Positions 14,902 to 20,736 of a stretch of DNA of 22,884 nucleotides are shown here, in pieces. Origin of the DNA: a bacterium (GTDB taxonomy: Bacteria; Armatimonadota; Zipacnadia; Zipacnadales; Zipacnadaceae); NCBI GenBank assembly GCA_030603495.1, contig JAUVXR010000038.1:1-22884 (forward strand). Reading direction: 5' to 3'. A model generated the notes under the pieces. The model saw only the letters and a list, made by a program, of their open reading frames with translations, had not been told where the DNA came from and did not search any database. A program made the translations under genes and the position numbers. The stretch's first letter is position 1, and every line of letters begins with the position of its first letter.

Positions 14902-15363
14902 TTATCTCCGCTGATGATCGCGCAGGTCACGTTCGGCTCGTCGCTTGAAGTCGCGTTCCTTGATTGTCTCACGCTTGTCGTACTGCCGTTTGCCTCTGCC
15001 CAGGCCCAGTTGGACCTTGGCGTGGCCGCGGCTGGTGAAGTATATCTTCAAGGGGATTAGTGTATATCCCTTCTGCTGGACCGCCCGATTTAGGCGCCGG
15101 ATCTCGGACTTGCGCAGCAGCAGCTTGCGCCGTCGGTAAGGATCGAGACCCTCCTGACGTGCTGGCTTGTACGGTGCAATGTGCATATTATGGACCCAAA
15201 CCTCGCCGCCTTCCACCGTTGCATAGGCCTCCTGAATACTGACGTGGCGCTCGCGTAGGGACTTGACCTCCGGCCCCTCAAGCGCCAGCCCGGCCTCGAA
15301 GGTGTCTTCGATGAAGTAGTCGTGCCAGGCTCTTCGATTTGTCGCTACCGTACTGTCTGCCAT
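14902..15363 (-). CDS. smpB: SsrA-binding protein
   Basis: SmpB binds tmRNA and guides it to stalled ribosomes for trans-translation. The 153 residues are normal. NRRAWHDYFIEDTFEAGLAL and GPEVKSLRE form the first half of the OB-fold, VHNMHIAPYK the middle, KLLLRKSEIRRLN and GYTLIPLKIYF follow, and GRGKRQYDKRETIKERDFKR is the conserved basic C-terminal tail that folds in the mRNA channel. No clear ribosome binding site is seen before ATG 15363. The ssrA RNA gene, often next door, is not in this window. It lies between the TIM-barrel-like protein and the response regulator on the same strand. Confidence 0.98.
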   Translation of the reverse strand: MADSTVATNRRAWHDYFIEDTFEAGLALEGPEVKSLRERHVSIQEAYATVEGGEVWVHNMHIAPYKPARQEGLDPYRRRKLLLRKSEIRRLNRAVQQKGYTLIPLKIYFTSRGHAKVQLGLGRGKRQYDKRETIKERDFKRRAERDLRDHQRR

Positions 15364-15406
15364 GGGTACACTTCGATTATTGGCCTTCCCGGACAGGGCT
15401 CTCCGG

Positions 15407-16489
15407 CTATGAGCCTTGTTGCCATCTTTTGAGCTGCTGGTAAACTGCGTTTCGGTTTTGATCTGAGACTATCGTTTCGTTGAAGAAAAGGATACCTACC
15501 AGATTATCGCCGGGATATTCCGCCACCCAATTCATAACCTCTGCTATGATCTCTGGTGTCTTGATCCATATTGGATAATTCCGGGGAGCTTTGTCGCGGA
15601 CGCAGAAATGGAGCACGCATGGCTTGGGAGCGAGACGGTCCAGCATATTGTATAATTCATGCTGCTTCGTCGGGAATTGAATAGTGTGCGGCAGCAGGTA
15701 GTCTAGGTCCAGCTTTCTGAGATTATTGGGGTTCTGTCCGGATTCGGGGTTACCTCGGGAATGTAGCCAGACTTGCATATCTGGTCTCAGGCCTTTGATA
15801 TGCTCGATATACGCTTTGATGCGGCCATATATGTTTTTCGATTTCCAATCAAATAAGCAAGCATCATCAGCCTCAAAGATGTTAGACCCAGTGTCCTGTA
15901 GGAACTTTTTCTGAGTGTATTCACAAAAGCAAGCACCGTAATCTATGCATTCAAATACGTAGCTGGTAACATTAGGATGATCATAATAGGAGAGAAGATC
16001 TGTCACCTCGTCCAGACCCTTCTGCCAAACATCCGGACAATCAGGGCAGTGGCGCCAGCTATACGGGTGGTAGTCGCATTGGCGGTCTTTTTGCCGCGTG
16101 GCAGATGGATAGGATTCTATTACTCTGGCTGGGTTCCACAATCCCCAGTTCATGAAAAGCTGGACTTCTATGCCTCTTTGTGCAGCGGTACAGATCACTT
16201 CGCGAACGAATTCAGTAGACTCTGAGCCGTTAATCGCGGTAGAGTCCCAGAAATTCCTCAATCTGGGGTTCTGGACTGGCCAACAATAACCGTCGTGGTT
16301 GGGATCGTAGTTGGCATAGCTTATCATCATGAGACTGAGTAGATTCATCTCGTTTTCAGCCATCTCATCCAGCAAGCGCATAAGGTGCTCCCGGTCCACA
16401 CCACCGGGTGCCTCACTCTGGTAGGTGATGCCAACTTGCCATCCTAATAATCTCGGTCTTTCTGGTATTATACTGCTTTTCTCGTTCAT
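15407..16489 (-). CDS. TIM-barrel glycoside-hydrolase-like protein, unknown function
   Basis: A 360-residue protein without a signal peptide. The text of the sequence suggests a (beta/alpha)8 barrel: an opening strand LGWQVGITY, NLLSLMMISY, VREVICTAAQRGIEVQLFMNWG, a long helix-strand with HPNVTSYVFECID, then LRPDMQVWLHSRG, LDLDYLLPH and DNLVGILFFNE near the end. GACFCEYTQKKF recalls the CxCxxCxxxF element seen in some GH-like barrels. Cys is frequent (CDYHPYSWRHCPDC), which could bind metal. Glu residues at strand ends (FECID, FFNET) could be catalytic but this is a guess. Base composition is visibly more AT-rich than in all neighbours, which suggests transfer. ATG 16489 has no strong ribosome binding site. 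It follows the URO-D gene by 31 bases. Confidence 0.65.
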   Translation of the reverse strand: MNEKSSIIPERPRLLGWQVGITYQSEAPGGVDREHLMRLLDEMAENEMNLLSLMMISYANYDPNHDGYCWPVQNPRLRNFWDSTAINGSESTEFVREVICTAAQRGIEVQLFMNWGLWNPARVIESYPSATRQKDRQCDYHPYSWRHCPDCPDVWQKGLDEVTDLLSYYDHPNVTSYVFECIDYGACFCEYTQKKFLQDTGSNIFEADDACLFDWKSKNIYGRIKAYIEHIKGLRPDMQVWLHSRGNPESGQNPNNLRKLDLDYLLPHTIQFPTKQHELYNMLDRLAPKPCVLHFCVRDKAPRNYPIWIKTPEIIAEVMNWVAEYPGDNLVGILFFNETIVSDQNRNAVYQQLKRWQQGS

Positions 16490-16520
16490 TGGTTCTCATT
16501 AACAGGTCTGGGAGTTCATC

Positions 16521-17762
16521 CTATTGATGCGCTGCCTCCAGCATCGCCACCACGTTCTGGGGTGGGACGTCGCTTAGGATATTGTGCACCTGAGTGAAGA
16601 CGTACCCGCCGCCGGCACCGAATACTTCCACTCGCCGTTTGACTTCCTCGATAACTTGTGCAGGTGTGCCGTGGACGAGTGTGGATTGCGTCTCGCAGCC
16701 GCCGCCCCAGAAGCACAAATCTCGACCGAACTCGCGCTTGAGTCGCTCCGGCTCCATATTCCTCGCCGAGGTCTGTACGGGATTGAGGATCTCAACGCCC
16801 GCTTCAATCAGCATCGGGATCAGCTCGTATACACCCCCGCAGTTGTGCATGAACACGAAAGCGTCGCTATGCTGTTTCACTGCGGTGTATATCTGCTTGT
16901 GTCGCGGTAGGAAGAACTCGCGGTACATCTGGGGGGAGAATTGGGGCCCGGTCTGAGTCCCCAGGTCGTCGCCCATCTGGATGATGTCAATATATGGTCC
17001 CAGCGCAGTTAGGAATCGCTCCAGGTTCGCCAGGTGTACTTCGGTCAGCTGGTCGAGTAACCTGTGTGCGCTACGGGGATCGCCGGCTAGGTCCATCAGA
17101 AACCGGTCGAAGCCCCGCAAGAACTGCGCGTTCTCATTCAGGTTCCCGCCGAAAGCGACCATAATGGCGTAGTCAGTCTCCTCACGAAGCTTCCGGGCCA
17201 CGTGGGCTATTTCTGCGAGCCACTCGTCGGTCATCGGTTGGTGGTGGGGAGCGCACGCGATCTTCGCCCACATGCTCTGGCTCATCTGGTAGGGCAAGTC
17301 GGCCAGCTTCTCCTCAGTTATCCCGTCCCCCAAGGGCCAGTAGGTCTGCGAGAAGAAGTCTTGGTGGAGCGGGCAGGTCGCGATAACCTGGCCCTCGTCG
17401 CCCCGGATCAGCCAACCGCCGTTGCCATCAGGCTCCAGCATCGCCTCAATTCCCGCTGGGATCGTCACCGGTGTGCCGTCTTTGAGTTGAAAAGGGCGAC
17501 GCTCCTCAGGGCGGGTAAAGAAAGCCCTACCCAGGTCAATTACGTCAATATCAAAGCGCTCCAGAATTGCATCCTCCGGCTGAGCTAAGCACTGGGTTGC
17601 GTCGTAGACAAAGGTTTCCGAGTCGCTAAGGCCGAGGTAGTCGGTCAGGCGGTTGTAGGCTTTGGCCATTATGTTCGTCGAGCGCATTCCGCCCAGGTCA
17701 ATCGGCACCCGGTCCGGCTCCTGATGCGTAATAGCAGCGCGCACTCGTTCGCGTGAGGTCAC
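16521..17762 (-). CDS. URO-D/corrinoid methyltransferase-type protein
   Basis: A uroporphyrinogen decarboxylase-superfamily protein of about 413 residues. TSRERVRAAITHQEPDRVPID is the standard opening, which is why I choose GTG 17762 over the upstream GTG 17813 that would overlap miaB. Later parts are DDLGTQTGPQFSPQMYREFF, FMHNCGGVYELIPMLIEAGV and the end block. The residues His306, Cys308 (HNC) and Cys356 (GGGCETQ) match the His-x-Cys...Cys zinc site of MtaA/MtbA/CmuA-type methyltransferases, and true HemE lacks that set. It is therefore more likely to move methyl groups to or from a corrinoid or thiol than to make heme. No corrinoid protein or MtaB-like partner is adjacent, so the substrate is unknown. 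It starts 14 bases after miaB stops. Confidence 0.85.
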   Translation of the reverse strand: MTSRERVRAAITHQEPDRVPIDLGGMRSTNIMAKAYNRLTDYLGLSDSETFVYDATQCLAQPEDAILERFDIDVIDLGRAFFTRPEERRPFQLKDGTPVTIPAGIEAMLEPDGNGGWLIRGDEGQVIATCPLHQDFFSQTYWPLGDGITEEKLADLPYQMSQSMWAKIACAPHHQPMTDEWLAEIAHVARKLREETDYAIMVAFGGNLNENAQFLRGFDRFLMDLAGDPRSAHRLLDQLTEVHLANLERFLTALGPYIDIIQMGDDLGTQTGPQFSPQMYREFFLPRHKQIYTAVKQHSDAFVFMHNCGGVYELIPMLIEAGVEILNPVQTSARNMEPERLKREFGRDLCFWGGGCETQSTLVHGTPAQVIEEVKRRVEVFGAGGGYVFTQVHNILSDVPPQNVVAMLEAAHQ

Positions 17763-17776
17763 AGCTTGTTCATCCC

Positions 17777-19141
17777 TTAGCTCTGTGCTGCTATCTCGCC
17801 TAAAAAGCCCCACAGGTAGGCCTCTTGGGTCTGCACCTGGACCAGTTTGCCGATGAGTCGCTCCTGGCCAGGGAATATCACCAATCTATTCGTGCGCGTG
17901 CGCCCTCGGACCTTCCCGGGCGACTTGGCGTCGGCTCCTGCCACGAGCACCTCGAAGCTCTTGCCGACGAGCTTCTGATTGATCTGGCGGGCTGTTTCAT
18001 TCTGCAGCGCCACCAGTTGCTCCAGGCGGGCTTGCTTGACCGCTTCGGGGACCTTATCCGGCATCTCCGCGGCGCGGGTGCCGGGGCGGTCGCTGTATTT
18101 GAACATAAAGGCCTGATCGAAGCGGATTTCCTCGAATGCCCGCAGCGTATTGTGAAACTGCTCTTCGGTCTCGCCGGGGAAGCCGACCATCACGTCGGTA
18201 GTGATGCTGAGGCCGGGGATGCGCTCGCGGGCAGCTTCGACAAGATGGCGATACTGCTCATAGGTATAGCCCCGGCCCATCCGCGCCAGCACCTCGTCGT
18301 CGCCAGCCTGGATGGGCAGGTGCAGGTGCTCGCAGACATTGGGGAGTCCGGCTATTGCTGCGAGGAGGCTAACCGAGATGTCCTTGGGATGCGAGGTGGT
18401 AAAGCGGATACGCTCGAGTTCTTCAACCCTGCTCACCTCTGCCAACAAATCGGCAAACCCGTAGCCCTCCTCCTGACTCATCACAGTGGGGGAGGGGCAC
18501 CCTTGCCCCGCTCCCGAGCCGTATGAATTAACGTTTTGCCCCAGCAGCGTGACCTCCTTGTATCCCTCGGCCACCGCCTGCTCGACCTCGGCCACAATCT
18601 CCTGCACAGGTCGGCTCTGTTCCCGGCCGCGGGCGTAGGGCACGACGCAGTAGGTACAGAAGTTGTTGCAGCCGTAAGTGACGTTCACGAACGCGGAAAC
18701 TGGTGTTGTGCGCCGCACGGGCAAGGCCTCGGGGATCGTCTTGTGGCTGTCGGTCACGATGACAGGGTCGTTGGGTGCCGAAGTGCGCTGGACAGTCTTG
18801 ATCGCCTGGGCCAGTTGCGCATAGTTGCGGGGGCCGATGATGATATCCACATAGGGCGCGCGGCGGGCAATCTCTTGAGCCGCGACCTGGGCGACGCAGC
18901 CGAGTACTGCGATGATGGTCTGGGGTCGCTCTTGCTTGATCCGGCGCAGCTCCCCGAGCTTGGAGAAGACCTTATGCTCGGGCTTAGCCCGCACTGCGCA
19001 AGTATTGAGCGCGATGAAATCCGCCTCTGCAGGGGTCTGCGCCGGCTGGTAGCCTAGACAGTGCAGGATTCCGGCGACCGTCTCCGAGTCGCGCTCGTTC
19101 ATCTGGCAGCCCATAGTGTCTATAGTATATCGTCGCGGCAT
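17777..19141 (-). CDS. miaB: tRNA-2-methylthio-N6-dimethylallyladenosine synthase with palindromic insertion
   Basis: MiaB is a radical-SAM methylthiotransferase that adds a methylthio group to i6A37 of tRNAs reading UNN codons. About 454 residues from ATG 19141. The N-terminal UPF0004 domain supplies Cys12 (MGCQMN), Cys48 (LNTCAVR) and Cys82 (LGCVAQ). The radical-SAM triad CNNFCTYC is at 158-165, and the C-terminal TRAM domain starts near 390 (LVGKSFEVLV, GRTRTNRLVIF). Between NVNSYG and FADLL (about 209-228) there are extra residues SGAGQGCPSPTVMSQE encoded by a palindromic repeat. Homologues have a short variable loop there. The start lacks a ribosome binding site but a TATACT box lies nine bases upstream, so a leaderless mRNA is likely. 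Confidence 0.97.
   Translation of the reverse strand: MPRRYTIDTMGCQMNERDSETVAGILHCLGYQPAQTPAEADFIALNTCAVRAKPEHKVFSKLGELRRIKQERPQTIIAVLGCVAQVAAQEIARRAPYVDIIIGPRNYAQLAQAIKTVQRTSAPNDPVIVTDSHKTIPEALPVRRTTPVSAFVNVTYGCNNFCTYCVVPYARGREQSRPVQEIVAEVEQAVAEGYKEVTLLGQNVNSYGSGAGQGCPSPTVMSQEEGYGFADLLAEVSRVEELERIRFTTSHPKDISVSLLAAIAGLPNVCEHLHLPIQAGDDEVLARMGRGYTYEQYRHLVEAARERIPGLSITTDVMVGFPGETEEQFHNTLRAFEEIRFDQAFMFKYSDRPGTRAAEMPDKVPEAVKQARLEQLVALQNETARQINQKLVGKSFEVLVAGADAKSPGKVRGRTRTNRLVIFPGQERLIGKLVQVQTQEAYLWGFLGEIAAQS
18484..18512 (-). repeat. Palindromic element inside miaB
   Basis: In coding direction GGGGCAAGGGTGCCCC then TCCCCCACTG. It shares the whole hairpin core with the copy at 8206-8238 but is read one frame over, as AGQGCPSPT instead of GRGKGAPPT. 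The frame stays open on both sides. Confidence 0.85.
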
Positions 19142-19180
19142 GATAGCTTGAGTATAGCATCTCCGGCGGGACCTGGGCAA
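19142..19180 (-). promoter_or_regulatory. Predicted miaB promoter, probably leaderless
   Basis: On the minus strand TATACT (19156-19151) lies nine bases before ATG 19141. A weak -35 TTGCCC is 18 bases further up. A normal start 6-8 bases after the -10 would fall within about three bases of the ATG, and no ribosome binding site is present. Confidence 0.5.
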
Positions 19181-19262
19181 CCCGAAGCCGAGCGCGGAAC
19201 GCCAATTCAGGAGGTGGGGCAGAGGGGATAGGAACGATGGCGTGGCCGCTGTGGTGCTTCGA

Positions 19263-19317
19263 TTGACACTGCCGGTTCGGCTCTGTTATACTGCCGACTA
19301 GTCTATCACTGTCGGCA
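19263..19317 (+). promoter_or_regulatory. Predicted promoter and leader hairpin of the TPR gene
   Basis: TTGACA (19263-19268) and TATACT (19287-19292) are 18 bases apart. The leader begins near 19299. TGCCGAC (19292-19298) and GTCGGCA (19311-19317) form a perfect seven-base inverted repeat, and its right arm ends in the ribosome binding site AGGAG (19317-19321). If the arms pair in the RNA, they would crowd the start region. Only part of the left arm may be transcribed, so an operator role is also possible. Confidence 0.6.
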
Positions 19318-19328
19318 GGAGTCGCTTT

Positions 19329-19817
19329 GTGTGGCCTTTTGGTAGAAAAAAACTGCGCACAATCGCGTCGAAACTGCGCGCCGGTACCAAAGCAATAGCG
19401 CGGGGCGACTACGTGATGACAGTGCAGTGGCTGGGCGAGGTTGTGGCCGAGGAACCTGAGCATATTACGGCACTGCTGAACCTGGGCGCTGCGTACCATC
19501 ATCTCGAGCAGCACAGTCGAGCCATTGAGTATTTCGAGCGCGTTACGGCGTTGCGACCCGGGCATGCCAAGGCTTGGCTCAACATGGCAGCCGCACGCAG
19601 TGCGCTGGGACATCTGGAGCTGGCTGAACAGGCTCTTGATCAAGTTATGGAGATTGATCCTCATTTCCCCGACGTTCACTATAATCTGGCTGTCGTAAAG
19701 CTTCGCCTGGCTCGTCCCTTTGAGGCTTTAGCGGAGGTGGAGCTGCAGCTGGCGGACAATCCCGGCCATGTGGCCGCCCGGGAGCTACTGGAGAAGCTGC
19801 GCGCAGAAGTGATCTAG
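19329..19817 (+). CDS. TPR repeat protein
   Basis: A 162-residue helical protein starting at GTG 19329 (AGGAG seven bases upstream). After a basic head (MWPFGRKKLRTIASKLRAG) there are about four TPR-like helix pairs: GTKAIARGDYVMTVQWLGEVVAEEP, then ALLNLGAAYHHLEQHSRAIE, then AWLNMAAARSALGHLELAEQ, then VHYNLAVVKLRLARPFEALA, with the usual Pro turns (AEEPEH, ALRPGH, EIDPHF). TPRs bind partner proteins. The gene is 43 bases upstream of the type II secretion F-domain gene on the same strand, so the two are probably co-expressed. The TPR protein could be a cytosolic partner or pilotin-like scaffold for that membrane protein; this is inference. Confidence 0.85.
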   Translation: MWPFGRKKLRTIASKLRAGTKAIARGDYVMTVQWLGEVVAEEPEHITALLNLGAAYHHLEQHSRAIEYFERVTALRPGHAKAWLNMAAARSALGHLELAEQALDQVMEIDPHFPDVHYNLAVVKLRLARPFEALAEVELQLADNPGHVAARELLEKLRAEVI

Positions 19818-19860
19818 TGGGCAGGTAGACCGAAGCAGCAACCGGAGGTGCTACGTAGTT

Positions 19861-20433
19861 ATGCTTGAAAGCCAGAGCGAAATCAGCAATTCCGAATTGG
19901 CGGCCCTTTGTCGGCAGTTTTCCAGTCTGTTGCATGCTGAGATCAATATCCTCGACATCTTCGATACCCTGCGCGAGCAAAGTGATGACGTCTTCCTGCG
20001 CGAGGTCGTTGATTCGGTTCGCGAGGATGTAGAGATGGGACGGACAATGGCCACGGCCTTCAGCCGCTATCCGCAGACCTTCTCGCCGTTCTTCATTAGT
20101 ATGGTCCGGCAGGGCGAGCTCGAAGGGGAGCTGGACCAGGCCTTTGCTGACTTGGCGGATCATTTCGAAAGCCGTCTCGAGGACAGTGTTGATGCCCTCC
20201 GTCGGCGGGAGGCTAGCGCCTTTGACCTCGAAACTGTGGCCTCCGCCTTCCAGTGGCTGTTCATCTGGGTTGCTGTGCTGGCCGCCTCTTGCGCGCTGGG
20301 GGCGGGCCTGATCTGGTATGCTACGGAAGTGGGCGGGCTACCTGGCGCGGCGCTGCCTAACGTGCTCCTGCTGGTCGGCGTGATTACGCTGCTGGGAGTC
20401 CTCGTCTTTTCCCGCGGTCGCAAGCGCAGGTAG
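19861..20433 (+). CDS. Half-size type II secretion system F-domain protein
   Basis: A 190-residue protein with one T2SSF domain at about 12-115. Its marks are LAALCRQFSSLLHAEINILDIFDTL, REDVEMGRTMATAFSRYPQTFSPFF, and MVRQGELEGELDQAFADLADHFE, which match the GspF/PilC consensus (sGxxL..al; G.sl..al; GE.sG.L). Two transmembrane segments follow at about 131-153 and 162-183, then a basic tail (SRGRKRR). Classical GspF has two such domains and three helices in about 400 residues, so this is a half protein that may act as a homodimer. No pilin, ATPase, prepilin peptidase or secretin gene is nearby. ATG 19861 has GGAGG 12 bases upstream, slightly far. Confidence 0.82.
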   Translation: MLESQSEISNSELAALCRQFSSLLHAEINILDIFDTLREQSDDVFLREVVDSVREDVEMGRTMATAFSRYPQTFSPFFISMVRQGELEGELDQAFADLADHFESRLEDSVDALRRREASAFDLETVASAFQWLFIWVAVLAASCALGAGLIWYATEVGGLPGAALPNVLLLVGVITLLGVLVFSRGRKRR

Positions 20434-20736
20434 AATAGCGGCTGAGGGAGATGGTCGCGGGAGGACGATAAACAACCAGGTGGTGCCCGTGACATGTCGC
20501 TTAGAAAGCGCCTCAACCACAACTAAAGCGAAAAACTGGATATCGTACCCTCTCAATTGTGAGAGGTAGCTCTTACAACAATCTATGCATAGCTACGATC
20601 ACCGTTATTGAATAGTCCTGCCGCTATCAACCATATCCATTATAGCACATTTACTGCTTGACTTGTACCCTCCCATGCTATACTATAGCATGAGCGTGGC
20701 TTTTACACCAGTCTCTACTAAAAAGGAGGCAGTATT
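20434..20736. other. 303-base intergenic region with promoter elements
   Basis: No protein or RNA gene seen. It is more AT-rich than its surroundings. A hairpin at about 20547-20568 pairs TACC-TCTCA with TGAGA-GGTA (one bulged C, loop ATTG); without a T run it is not a clear terminator for the upstream gene. The last 80 bases hold the promoter and palindrome of the LamG gene. Confidence 0.6.
20658..20692 (+). promoter_or_regulatory. Promoter with overlapping 19-base palindrome
   Basis: TTGACT at 20658-20663 is a good -35. Downstream, CATGCTATACTATAGCATG (20674-20692) is a perfect palindrome around a central C. It contains both possible -10 boxes: TATACT at spacing 15 and TACTAT at spacing 17. 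A dimeric repressor bound there would cover the -10. Transcription would start near 20693, leaving a leader of about 44 bases with AAAAGGAGG at 20721-20729. Confidence 0.65.

Noticed and set aside
16521-17762. Heme-pathway HemE
   Set aside because: The HNC...GGGCET zinc-site pattern and long N-terminal half fit corrinoid-type methyltransferases better, and no other heme gene is nearby.
17763-17813. GTG at 17813 as the URO-D gene start
   Set aside because: It overlaps the miaB 3' end, adds residues not typical of the family, and the family opening TSRERV begins at GTG 17762.
17825-18526. Long plus-strand open frame opposite miaB
   Set aside because: It is the antisense shadow of a well-conserved gene, with no ribosome binding site and no family-like motifs. 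The same applies to the long frames opposite gatA (4530-5051), the site-2 protease (1616-2176) and smpB.
20547-20568. Intrinsic terminator after the F-domain gene
   Set aside because: The hairpin has a bulge and is not followed by a T run, and it lies over 110 bases past the stop codon.
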